Shown here in pieces: positions 1-6,874 of a stretch of 8,773 bases of DNA. The notes under the pieces were generated by a model. It was not told the origin of the DNA, ran no database searches, and saw only the letters and a list, made by a program, of their open reading frames with translations. The DNA is from Actinomycetes bacterium (GTDB lineage: Bacteria; Actinomycetota; Coriobacteriia; Coriobacteriales; Eggerthellaceae), in NCBI GenBank assembly GCA_023403475.1, contig JAEYEL010000115.1, positions 1 through 8,773 of the forward strand, written 5' to 3'. The first letter of the stretch is position 1. Every line of letters starts with the position of its first letter. Position numbers and translations under genes: made by a program.

Positions 1-8
1 TTTCCCAT
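1..8 (-). CDS. Start of the next dcw gene, probably murD (cut by window edge)
   Basis: An ATG at minus-strand positions 8-6 lies one base after the mraY stop codon (TAG-C-ATG). That is the same tight spacing seen between murF and mraY. Only Met-Gly and part of a third codon are visible, so the product cannot be read from sequence. In the standard dcw order mraY is followed by murD (UDP-MurNAc-L-Ala:D-Glu ligase), which is the basis for the suggestion. A weak GGTGG about 6-7 nt upstream, inside the mraY end, could serve as ribosome binding site. Confidence 0.4.
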
Positions 9-9
9 G

Positions 10-1047
10 CTAGGCCACCGCCATCAAAGACTCCGCGAAGTACAGGGAAAAGCCGCAGGCAGCAAGAACGCCCGAGACTATCCAGAAGCGCACGACCACC
101 TTCGTCTCGCTCCACCCCTTCTTCTCGAAGTGATGGTGAAGCGGAGCCATAAGAAAGATGCGCTTCCTGGTCTTTCGATAGTAGAAGACCTGTATCATGA
201 CCGAAAGCGCCTCGGCCACGAACAGGCCGCCGATGATGAGGGAGACGAACTCCGTTTTGGTGAGCACGGCCAGACACCCCAGCGCCATGCCGAGCGCAAG
301 CGAACCCGTGTCGCCCATGAAGATGTCGGCGGGAAACGAGTTGAACCACAGAAAGCCGATGCACGCGCCCGCAAGAGCCGCCGCGAAGATAGCCGGTTCG
401 AGCAAATCGGAGCGGTACGCGATAGCGGCCATGACTATCATGACTATCATGACGGTGCCCGCCGCCAAACCGTCAAGGCCGTCAGTGAGGTTCACGGCAT
501 TGCACATACCCACGAGCAGAATGTTCACGAAGATAAGGTAGAGCCACGGAATCTCGAACCAACCGATTTTCGTGGTGAGAACGCCGAAGTCGAACGTGTA
601 GACAAACGGGATCTTAACCGTCGGCGCAATGTCGAGAAAATTGACTGCCACCAAGCAGAAAACCGTGGCGATGGCGAACTGGCCTACGAGCTTCGCTTTC
701 GGCGTGAGGCCAAGCGAGCGCTCCTTGACAACCTTCTCCCCGTCGTCGATAAGCCCCAAGGCCCCGGTGAGCACCGTGGCTATGACGAGCGCGAACGTTT
801 CCGGCGTGGGCACGCCCACAAGAAACGCGACCAGCACCACGGCGATGAGCATGATGACGCCGCCCATAGTGGGCGTGCCCTGCTTCACCAAGTGGCTTTC
901 AGGGCCGTCCGCGCGCACCTGTTGGCCAATATGCCCTTTGCGCAGAAAGCGTATCCACGCAGGCATGAGCGCCATGGTCACGATGATGGCCAAAACGACG
1001 GCGAGAAACACCAGAAACGTCGGATAGGCGGAAAAAACTGAGAACAT
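10..1047 (-). CDS. mraY: Phospho-MurNAc-pentapeptide transferase MraY
   Basis: This integral membrane enzyme transfers phospho-MurNAc-pentapeptide from UDP to undecaprenyl phosphate, making lipid I on the inner face of the membrane. The 345-aa product has normal family length and about ten hydrophobic segments. Family signatures are all present: DGPESH near residue 47 followed by GTPTMGG (57-63), the DD pair at 101-102 (GLIDDGEKV), NLTDGLDGL (186-194), FMGDTGS with Asp246, and the PLHHHFEKKGW loop (HHH 304-306). These contain the conserved catalytic Asp and His residues known for the family. I chose the ATG at 1047, one base after the murF stop (TAA-C-ATG), because the protein then begins MFSVFSAYPT directly before the first membrane helix. 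An in-frame start at 1119 would only add residues encoded inside murF. The spacing suggests translation coupled to murF. A 9-bp tandem repeat at 431-453 encodes part of one helix. Confidence 0.97.
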   Translation of the reverse strand: MFSVFSAYPTFLVFLAVVLAIIVTMALMPAWIRFLRKGHIGQQVRADGPESHLVKQGTPTMGGVIMLIAVVLVAFLVGVPTPETFALVIATVLTGALGLIDDGEKVVKERSLGLTPKAKLVGQFAIATVFCLVAVNFLDIAPTVKIPFVYTFDFGVLTTKIGWFEIPWLYLIFVNILLVGMCNAVNLTDGLDGLAAGTVMIVMIVMAAIAYRSDLLEPAIFAAALAGACIGFLWFNSFPADIFMGDTGSLALGMALGCLAVLTKTEFVSLIIGGLFVAEALSVMIQVFYYRKTRKRIFLMAPLHHHFEKKGWSETKVVVRFWIVSGVLAACGFSLYFAESLMAVA

Positions 1048-1048
1048 G

Positions 1049-2557
1049 TTAGCTGACCAACCCCTCGACAACGCGCGTGAGCTCCATGAAATGCGACGCT
1101 TTGACCAGCACGGCGTCACCCGGCTCCAACCACGCTTCCAATTCTCCCAAAGTATCGGGAATGCCCCGCATGCAGGACACGCGACTTGCGCCCATTCCCG
1201 CAGCGAGCGCCCCTTGCGCTATGTGCTGCGCAAGCTCGCCCACGCAAAGCAGACGGTCGAGCGGAAGCTGCGCCGCGAACGCGCCGACGCCCTCATGGCA
1301 TGCGCGGGCATAGCTGCCCAGCTCGCCCATATCTCCGAGGACGGCCACGCGCCGCCCCGAAACGGAAAGCGCGCAGAACGTGGAAAGCGCCGCGCGCATC
1401 GAGTCGGGGTTGGCGTTGTACGCGTCGTTCACCACGGTGAAGCCGCCGCGCGCACGCAGCACTTCCTGGCGCCCCGCTTCCGGCAGCGCGTTTTCAAGCG
1501 CCTCGGCAATGACCGCAAGGCTCATACCGAACGCACGGCCCACCGCCGCCGCAGAGCATGCGTTCGACACGTTGTGAACGCCACGAAGCCCCAGCTGGCA
1601 CGCTTGCCGCTCAACAGGCGTCGCGTCTGCGGAGGCGGGCCATGCTGCGGTGAACCCCGAAGCGCACAGCGTGAAGGTCGGACGCCCTTGCGCGTCAAGA
1701 CGCACGTCTTCCGCCCACACCGCCGGATGCGCAAGCCCGTCGCTTACCGCCGTCGCGCTTAGGCGCCCGCTCGCACCGCTTTCCCCGTCGAAGGTAACGC
1801 GCACGTTTCCCCAAGCGGCAAGGCCGCTTGCGTCCCACATGAAATCGGACAGAGCGCAGGCTCCGTTCAGAAACGCCACGCCCGTCTTCTTAGGCAGGGC
1901 GCAAAGAAGCTCCGCTTTGGCCCGCGCGATGTTTTCGCGGCTGCCCAAAAGCTCGATATGGCTTTCGCCCACGTTCGTGATAAGCCCCCAGTCGGGCAGC
2001 ACGAAGTCGCACAGGCTTTCTATTTGCCCAAGCCCGCGCATGCCCATTTCGACCACGATCGCTTCCGTTTCCGGGTCGGCTGAAAGCAGCGTTTTGGGAA
2101 CGCCCAGCTCGTTGTTCTGGTTCGCGACCGTAGCCACCACGCTGCCGCGGGCGGAAAGAACGTCGCGCACGAGGTTTTTCGTGGTGGTCTTGCCGGTGGA
2201 ACCCGTTACGGCAACGACCTTGCCGCGCAGATGCTTGCGCCACGCACGCGCCAGATCGGTGATGGCGGCTGCGGTGTCCGGAACTTCGATGACGGCGGCT
2301 CCCAGCTCGCGCGCAAGAACGCAGGTCGCCTCGGGAAGCGGCTGCATCACCAGCGCGGCGTAGGCGCCTGCGCGCAAAGCGGCGTCCACGAAATCGTGCC
2401 CGTCGACGCGATTCCCCGGCAACGCCACATACAGGCTTCCCCGCCTCACATCGCGAGAATCCCACGTGACGTCGTTCATGAGCGCCGAGGCGTCTATAGG
2501 CTGCACGGAAAACGTGCCGCCCGTATAGCTTGCGATCTGCTTCGCGTTCAGGCGCAT
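1049..2557 (-). CDS. murF: UDP-MurNAc-tripeptide:D-Ala-D-Ala ligase MurF
   Basis: This cytoplasmic ATP-dependent Mur ligase adds D-Ala-D-Ala to UDP-MurNAc-tripeptide, completing the pentapeptide used by MraY. The 502-aa product shows the three-domain Mur ligase plan. The N-terminal substrate domain contains the DSR motif (33-35) and LPGNRVDGHDF (46-56). The ATPase domain has the P-loop VTGSTGKTTT (117-126), NNELGVP (148-154), EMGMR (170-174), and Lys214 in the AKAELL stretch, a candidate for the carbamylated lysine. The C-terminal domain has NDAYNANPDSM (377-387) and LGDMGELG (407-414). The usual KGSR near the C-terminus reads KASH (486-489), a local variant. The ATG overlaps the murE stop by one base (TAATG), with a GAGGAG Shine-Dalgarno 5 nt upstream inside murE, so the start is well fixed. 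NNELGVP and NDAYNANP separate it from MurE and MurC/D. Confidence 0.96.
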   Translation of the reverse strand: MRLNAKQIASYTGGTFSVQPIDASALMNDVTWDSRDVRRGSLYVALPGNRVDGHDFVDAALRAGAYAALVMQPLPEATCVLARELGAAVIEVPDTAAAITDLARAWRKHLRGKVVAVTGSTGKTTTKNLVRDVLSARGSVVATVANQNNELGVPKTLLSADPETEAIVVEMGMRGLGQIESLCDFVLPDWGLITNVGESHIELLGSRENIARAKAELLCALPKKTGVAFLNGACALSDFMWDASGLAAWGNVRVTFDGESGASGRLSATAVSDGLAHPAVWAEDVRLDAQGRPTFTLCASGFTAAWPASADATPVERQACQLGLRGVHNVSNACSAAAVGRAFGMSLAVIAEALENALPEAGRQEVLRARGGFTVVNDAYNANPDSMRAALSTFCALSVSGRRVAVLGDMGELGSYARACHEGVGAFAAQLPLDRLLCVGELAQHIAQGALAAGMGASRVSCMRGIPDTLGELEAWLEPGDAVLVKASHFMELTRVVEGLVS

Positions 2558-4170
2558 TACCGCTCCTCGCCCTTCGTCTCGGCTTCGGTACGCGAGTTTT
2601 CGGAATCGCCCTCGCCTACCGGTCCGCCAAAGTCAGCGAGGGTTTCGGCGCCGTCGTTCGGCAGAACAGCGGCGCCGAACCGCCGCTCAAGCTCTTCCCG
2701 TGCAACGATGCGGTCGTCGAAGGACAGCACGTCATCGCCTACCAGCTGGTAGTCCTCGTGGCCTTTGCCGGCCACAAGGATGCTGTCTCCGGGCTTCGCA
2801 AGCTTGACGGCGCAGGCTATGGCGCGTCTGCGATCGGGCTCTACCTCGAAACGGCCTGCGAACTTGGCGCCCTGCATGCCTGCCACGATGTCGTCGATAA
2901 TGGCCAGCGGGTCTTCATGGCGCGGGTTGTCGCTGGTGACCACGGCATAGTCGGCCGCAAGCGCCGCGCTTCCCATGATGGGCCTTTTGCCGGCATCGCG
3001 ATCGCCTCCGCAGCCGAACACGCAGAAGGTTTTACCCGGCGTGAGCGCCATGATGCAGGAAAGAGCCTTCTCGAGCGCGTCGGGTGTATGCGCATAGTCC
3101 ACGAACACCGAAACGCCGCCGTCGTGCTCGGTGAGCACGCGCTCCAAACGACCCGGAACAGGCGCGGCGTCGGAAAGCGCACGTGCGATATCATCCGTGG
3201 AAAATCCCAGTTGAAGACCTATTCCGAATGCGGTCATAACGTTCGCCACGTTGAACCTGCCCACAAGCGGGTACGTAAACGAGCATACATCGCCGCGCAC
3301 CTCGAGCGTAAGCTCGGTATGCGTGGGTGCGTAGCTCACCTCCACCGGATGGATCTGCGCCGCCGCGTCGAAACCGGTTGTGACCACGCCGTCTTCGTTT
3401 TCGCTGCATCGCCGCAAAAGCTCGCGCCCCCATTTGTCGTCTATGCCGATGACGCGCTTGGCCGGGTAACTCTTCGAAAAGAGAAGCGCCTTCGCCTCGA
3501 AGTACGCCTCGAACGTATGGTGGTAGTCAAGGTGATCCTGTGTGAGGTTGGTAAACGCCGTAACCGAAAAGGATGTTCCCCACGTGCGCGAAAGATCGAG
3601 CGCATGGCTTGAGACCTCCATGGAAACCACATCGCAGCGCATATCGCGCATACGCGCGAAAAGCCGCTGCAAATCGGGCGATTCCGGCGTAGTATGCTCC
3701 GTTTTCTCTTGGGCATCGCCTATGCGCGTGCCCACCGTGCCTATGACGCCGGTTCGCTTGCCGCATACCCGCGCAATGTGCTCCACTAAATAGGTGGTGG
3801 TGGTTTTGCCGTTCGTACCGGTAATGCCTACCAGGGAAAGGTCGCGGGAAGGGTTGTCGTAGAAGTTCGCCGCTGCGGTTGCCATGGCCTTGCGCGTATC
3901 GGAAACGACCACTTCGCACACATCGGTCGCATCGGCCAAATACACCTTGCGCTCCACCACGAGCACACGCGCACCGCGGTCTATAGCATCTTGGGCGAAC
4001 GAATGGCCGTCAGTCTTGAAGCCCACGATGCAGAAGAACGCATCGCCCGGGCGAACGCGGTCGCTGCGGTAGGCGATGCCGTCCACCTCGGTTTCCGCAT
4101 CCCCTATGATGGTGCATTCAAGCCCCTCGAACAGTTCCGCACACGGTTTTCCCATACCTGCGTCCCTCAC
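2557..4170 (-). CDS. murE: UDP-MurNAc-L-Ala-D-Glu:meso-DAP ligase MurE
   Basis: This cytoplasmic Mur ligase adds the third stem-peptide residue to UDP-MurNAc-L-Ala-D-Glu. The 537-aa product has the P-loop GITGTNGKTTT (115-125), TTPESPDL (160-167), EVSSHALDL (185-193), Lys227 in EAKALLF (likely carbamylated lysine), DYAHTPDALE (358-367) and KGHEDYQ (469-475). The amino-acid selectivity motif is DNPR (414-417, followed by HEDP). DNPR is known from meso-diaminopimelate-adding enzymes, whereas lysine-adding ones commonly differ at the Arg, so a DAP-type wall is inferred. About 35 C-terminal residues after 503 form a Gly/Glu/Ser-rich tail beyond the core. Two starts are possible. GTG at 4170 overlaps the ftsI stop (GTGA) and has GGAG 5 nt upstream. 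ATG at 4155 has AGGGA 7 nt upstream and gives a more typical N-terminus (MGKPCAELFEGL). I list the GTG, but the ATG is nearly as likely. Confidence 0.95.
   Translation of the reverse strand: MRDAGMGKPCAELFEGLECTIIGDAETEVDGIAYRSDRVRPGDAFFCIVGFKTDGHSFAQDAIDRGARVLVVERKVYLADATDVCEVVVSDTRKAMATAAANFYDNPSRDLSLVGITGTNGKTTTTYLVEHIARVCGKRTGVIGTVGTRIGDAQEKTEHTTPESPDLQRLFARMRDMRCDVVSMEVSSHALDLSRTWGTSFSVTAFTNLTQDHLDYHHTFEAYFEAKALLFSKSYPAKRVIGIDDKWGRELLRRCSENEDGVVTTGFDAAAQIHPVEVSYAPTHTELTLEVRGDVCSFTYPLVGRFNVANVMTAFGIGLQLGFSTDDIARALSDAAPVPGRLERVLTEHDGGVSVFVDYAHTPDALEKALSCIMALTPGKTFCVFGCGGDRDAGKRPIMGSAALAADYAVVTSDNPRHEDPLAIIDDIVAGMQGAKFAGRFEVEPDRRRAIACAVKLAKPGDSILVAGKGHEDYQLVGDDVLSFDDRIVAREELERRFGAAVLPNDGAETLADFGGPVGEGDSENSRTEAETKGEER
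2563..2568 (-). promoter_or_regulatory. Ribosome binding site of murF inside murE
   Basis: GAGGAG on the minus strand, 5 nt before the murF ATG, is encoded within the last codons of murE. Together with the TAATG overlap it indicates translational coupling and fixes the murF start. Confidence 0.65.
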
Positions 4171-6212
4171 CCTCGCTCCGGCGATATCTTGAACCTGTCA
4201 ATGGCACACGTCATTATATCCTTAAAAACGCCTGCAACGCTGCCCGCAGAAGGCACCTCGTTGGCTCCCACAAAACAAACTAATTGACTTGACGAATCGG
4301 CCAGAAAACCGGTGAAACACAGATTGTAGACGCCTTCCTTGTACGAACCGCCTTCGGCCACCTCGGCCGTGGACGTTTTCCCAGCCACTTGGAAGCCCTC
4401 TATCTGGGCAGACTTGCCTGTACCGTCGGTGACCACGGTTTTCAGCATGTCCACCATGGTGGGAATGGCCGCCTTGTTGGATACGACGTCTTCGGTGGCA
4501 TAGGTGGCAAGCTCGCCTGTCTGCGGCTTCTCGATAAGGAAATGCGGAGTCACTTCCACGCCGTCGTTCACGAGTGCGCCGTAGAAGCGCACCATCTGCA
4601 GCGGAGTTACGCTTATGCCCTGGCCGAAGCTCACGTTGTAGCCGGTGATGCGCGACCAACGATCGAACGACTGAAGCGACCCCGATGCCTCGCCAGGATA
4701 GTCCACGCCCGTGCGCTCGTTCAGGTTGTATTTGAGGATGTTGTCGTAGAGCTTGTCAAAGCCCATGTTCTCCACCGCCAGCGACACGCCCACGTTCGAC
4801 GACTGGTCCAAGATCTGACGCAAGGTGAACGTGGCGTCGTCTCGCTCGTGAGAGTCGGACACTTTGTAGCCGTCGGCCTCGATGACTGCCGGGCAGAACA
4901 GTGTGTCGTCAGGATTCATGGCGTTGTTCTCCAGAAGCGTCATGACCGAGATGGTTTTGAACACCGAGCCCGGCTCGTATGCCTGCGTGACGGCCTTCAG
5001 CTGGTCGGCGCCCTCCTCGACGACGCTCATGTCGGCGGGGTTCAAGTACGGAAGCGTTGCCGCAGCGTATATCTCACCCGTGCCGCCGTCCATGACCACG
5101 CAGGTCCCGCCTTCTGCTTTTAAGTCGTCCGCACCCTCTTCAAGCCGCGTTTCCACATATTCCTGCAGCTCGATGTCGAGCGAGATCATGATGTCTTGGC
5201 CGTCTTGCGCCGGCGTGTCCTGACGCACGCCGCCGGGAATGGGAATGCCGTTTTGGCCGCGTTCGGCGGAATAGGTGCCCGGCGTGCCCGAAAGAATGTC
5301 GTCGTATTGCAGCTCAAGGCCGGTGATGCCTTCGCCATCGACGTTGCAAAAGCCGACTATCTGGCCTCCTATCTGGCCGCACGGATATTCGCGCCGCGTG
5401 TCGGCAAGAAAGTAGATGCCCTTGAGCTTGAGCTCCTTCACCTGAACGGCAACATCGACGTCCGCTTGGCGCTTGATGTAGACGAACGTGGTTTTGTCGG
5501 CGGAAAGCTTCTCTTTGTAGGTTTCCGCATCGCCGCCGAGCACGCCGGCAAGGCGCGCCGCTGTGCCGGCAACGTCTTCCACTTCGCCGGGATTAGCGTA
5601 GATGGTGGTGGCATCGACGCTTGTGGCGAGCACCGTTCCGTTGCGGTCGTATATGGTGCCGCGACGGGCGGTAGTGCCGAAGCTTGCCGTGCGCGTCTGC
5701 TCGGCCTTGGCGGAGTAATCGTCGGCCACGACGACCTGCAAGTAGAGCAACCGCAGGAAGAAGATGAACGCCGCAAAGAAGAAGAAGGCCATCAGCAAAA
5801 ACGGGCGGTTCGATCTCGCAACGTGAGCGACGGAGGCGGCGGACGAGGAGGCTGCGGCGGATTTTCGCCGTTCGGCTGCAGAGGAGTGCGTACGCTCGCC
5901 GCCACTTGCGCGATCGTCGCGAGATTTCGCGAAATGCGGCATGCGCGTGCTCGCCGTGCGGGTAGAGCGGGGATCGCGAACGGGGTGCGGCTCGCGGGCA
6001 GGGCGCGGCTCGCGGGCAGGGCGCGAAGATGCGGAGCGCGGCTCGCGGGCGGAGCGCGAAGATGCGGAGCGCCAAGATGCGGAGCGCGGCGCACGGGAGA
6101 CGCGCGAAGAGCGCCCACGTCCTCTTTCAGAAGACGCGGGCGGAATGTTTCCGCCGTCGGAATCGCCGCGGGCCGAACGGCCCCGCCGCTGCGAACTGCT
6201 TCTCGCGCTCAC
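4167..6212 (-). CDS. ftsI: Class B penicillin-binding protein, septal transpeptidase FtsI/PBP3-type
   Basis: This is the monofunctional transpeptidase that cross-links septal peptidoglycan, anchored by one membrane helix with the catalytic part outside. The 681-aa product has an unusually long cytoplasmic tail (1-136) rich in Arg, Ser, Ala and Pro, including a tandem-repeat block at 43-81. The membrane helix is at about 137-158. The dimerisation domain follows, starting with RGTIYDRNG (184-192). The transpeptidase domain has SVFK (416-419, catalytic Ser416) and SSN (471-473). The third box reads KTS (612-614) where KTG is usual. There is no C-terminal PASTA domain. The start is GTG at 6212, 12 nt after ftsL, with TAGGGG 9 nt upstream overlapping the ftsL stop codon. 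The next in-frame ATG (codon 91) lies after the repeats, so the tail length depends on accepting the GTG. The dcw position between ftsL and murE supports division-specific FtsI over an elongation PBP2. Confidence 0.93.
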   Translation of the reverse strand: MSARSSSQRRGRSARGDSDGGNIPPASSERGRGRSSRVSRAPRSASWRSASSRSAREPRSASSRPAREPRPAREPHPVRDPRSTRTASTRMPHFAKSRDDRASGGERTHSSAAERRKSAAASSSAASVAHVARSNRPFLLMAFFFFAAFIFFLRLLYLQVVVADDYSAKAEQTRTASFGTTARRGTIYDRNGTVLATSVDATTIYANPGEVEDVAGTAARLAGVLGGDAETYKEKLSADKTTFVYIKRQADVDVAVQVKELKLKGIYFLADTRREYPCGQIGGQIVGFCNVDGEGITGLELQYDDILSGTPGTYSAERGQNGIPIPGGVRQDTPAQDGQDIMISLDIELQEYVETRLEEGADDLKAEGGTCVVMDGGTGEIYAAATLPYLNPADMSVVEEGADQLKAVTQAYEPGSVFKTISVMTLLENNAMNPDDTLFCPAVIEADGYKVSDSHERDDATFTLRQILDQSSNVGVSLAVENMGFDKLYDNILKYNLNERTGVDYPGEASGSLQSFDRWSRITGYNVSFGQGISVTPLQMVRFYGALVNDGVEVTPHFLIEKPQTGELATYATEDVVSNKAAIPTMVDMLKTVVTDGTGKSAQIEGFQVAGKTSTAEVAEGGSYKEGVYNLCFTGFLADSSSQLVCFVGANEVPSAGSVAGVFKDIMTCAIDRFKISPERG
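5970..6086 (-). repeat. Mixed 15/18-bp tandem repeats encoding the RS-rich FtsI tail
   Basis: Residues 43-81 of FtsI are built from five-residue RSAS[SW] units and six-residue units such as RSAREP, RPAREP and HPVRDP. The DNA shows an 18-bp period (GCGGCTCGCGGGCA at 5987 and 6005 on the plus strand) and a 33-bp period, one 15-mer plus one 18-mer (AAGATGCGGAGCGC at 6026 and 6059, again 15 bp later at 6074). All unit lengths are multiples of three, so the frame is kept. Confidence 0.75.
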
Positions 6213-6224
6213 GAGCGAACACCC

Positions 6225-6749
6225 CTACGACGCTGCAGCAACGGCAGCCGCCTGCTGCAAAGTCCGGGAAAGCGAGAGGTTGCCCGCCTCGTCGGTGGCC
6301 ACCACGTCCTGCCCGATATTGACGACGATCGTTTCCGCAGGCGCAGCCATTCCCATGGCGTTCGCCTCGGTCTTGACGCGCGCGGGGTTGGAAAGCGAGC
6401 TTTGTGCAACTTCGAGCTGGTTGCCCTGCGCACGGGCGGAGCTTATCTGACTCGATAGCTCCTGTGCCTGCATGGATGCGGTTACCGTGGCCGAATTCAG
6501 GAACACGCGAACCAGACCCACCGCTGCAAGCACCAGAAGCACGACGACGAGGGCGCGAGCCAAAACCAGAACCGATGACGGAAGTGTTGCGGGAGCATTT
6601 TTGGGGCCGGTACCCAAAACGACGCCGATGCGCGGCTTTCGGCTCTCGGCGCGCTCGGGAGCCGCACCGTAGGCGCGACTTGGCGCAGCGGCATATGCGC
6701 GGTCGTATGCGTAATTTTCGTAACGAGAATATGCGGGCGCTGCGCCCAT
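6225..6749 (-). CDS. ftsL: FtsL-like septum protein (single-pass, coiled coil)
   Basis: This small bitopic division protein normally pairs with FtsB/DivIC and activates the FtsW-FtsI septal synthase. The 174-aa product has a cytoplasmic N-terminus of about 58 residues rich in Tyr, Ala and Arg. One hydrophobic segment follows at about 60-84, then a Gln/Ser/Glu-rich stretch likely to form a coiled coil (about 86-118). The motif NPARVKTEANAMGM (121-134) resembles the conserved Asn-Pro...A...lGM ending of FtsL/FtsB proteins. A short Ala-rich tail follows. Sequence conservation in FtsL is low, so the call rests on topology, this motif and the position between rsmH and ftsI. The ATG at 6749 has a very strong Shine-Dalgarno (AAAGGGGG, 6 nt spacing). 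The N-terminal part holds an 8-residue repeat, RAYAAAPS then RAYGAAPE. Confidence 0.85.
   Translation of the reverse strand: MGAAPAYSRYENYAYDRAYAAAPSRAYGAAPERAESRKPRIGVVLGTGPKNAPATLPSSVLVLARALVVVLLVLAAVGLVRVFLNSATVTASMQAQELSSQISSARAQGNQLEVAQSSLSNPARVKTEANAMGMAAPAETIVVNIGQDVVATDEAGNLSLSRTLQQAAAVAAAS
6654..6701 (-). repeat. Two 24-bp units encoding an 8-residue repeat in FtsL
   Basis: FtsL residues 17-32 are two copies of RAY-[AG]-AAP-[SE], followed by a truncated RA. The block lies in the cytoplasmic N-terminus. It is weaker than the MraZ and FtsI arrays and could be simple composition bias. Confidence 0.45.
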
Positions 6750-6755
6750 GTCCTA

Positions 6756-6763
6756 CCCCCTTT
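6756..6763 (-). promoter_or_regulatory. Strong ribosome binding site of ftsL
   Basis: AAAGGGGG on the minus strand, 6 nt before the ftsL ATG at 6749. It is the strongest Shine-Dalgarno in the window. It suits a gene that follows a 125-bp gap and so cannot rely on coupling to rsmH. Confidence 0.65.
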
Positions 6764-6767
6764 GCTG

Positions 6768-6796
6768 TGTTTAAAGTTCGTTTAGGTGGCTTTCAA
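6768..6796 (-). promoter_or_regulatory. Possible weak internal promoter before ftsL
   Basis: The gap holds a TTGAAA (6791-6796) on the minus strand, identical to the -35 of the main promoter. It is followed by TTTAAA after 15 bp (6770-6775) or by TAAACA after 17 bp (6768-6773). Neither pairing is good: one is too short and the other matches the -10 consensus poorly. The local sequence is AT-rich compared with its surroundings. It is recorded as a weak candidate only. Confidence 0.2.
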
Positions 6797-6809
6797 TATG
6801 TTACGTTGT

Positions 6810-6857
6810 ATCGCCTTCTGGGCGATCGCCTTCCGCTGCGGCCGCCTTCTGGGCGGC
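6810..6857 (-). other. Two hairpins with identical loops in the rsmH-ftsL gap
   Basis: Two perfect inverted repeats lie in the 125-bp non-coding gap. As read in the minus-strand transcript, GCCGCC-CAGAA-GGCGGC (6841-6857) is followed by ATCGCC-CAGAA-GGCGAT (6810-6826). Each has a 6-bp stem and the same 5-nt loop; the outer two stem pairs differ between copies but both remain fully paired. No T-run follows either one, so they are not standard intrinsic terminators. They may affect mRNA processing, stability or expression of ftsL relative to mraZ-rsmH; that is inference. Confidence 0.5.
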
Positions 6858-6874
6858 GAGGCGAAAGGCGCCCT

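Noticed and set aside
431..453. Tandem ATGACTATC repeat within mraY
   Set aside because: It is a 2.6-copy, 9-bp repeat encoding Val-Met-Ile residues in a membrane helix; it fits the protein and does not look like a regulatory or mobile element.
7..1041. A 344-codon open frame on the plus strand opposite mraY
   Set aside because: The product is a His/Arg/Glu-rich shadow translation without membrane or domain features. mraY on the other strand has every family motif.
1048..1119. Upstream in-frame start for mraY at 1119
   Set aside because: It would add 24 residues encoded in another frame of murF, without the hydrophobic start expected for MraY. The ATG at 1047 is placed one base after the murF stop.
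2530..3612. A 360-codon open frame on the plus strand opposite murE
   Set aside because: It is a shadow of murE; no motif is visible and it crosses the murE-murF junction.
5196..6458. A 420-codon open frame on the plus strand opposite ftsI and ftsL
   Set aside because: It is antisense to two well-supported genes, its product is Arg/Gly/Ala-rich low complexity with no recognisable domain, and long antisense open frames are expected in high-GC DNA.
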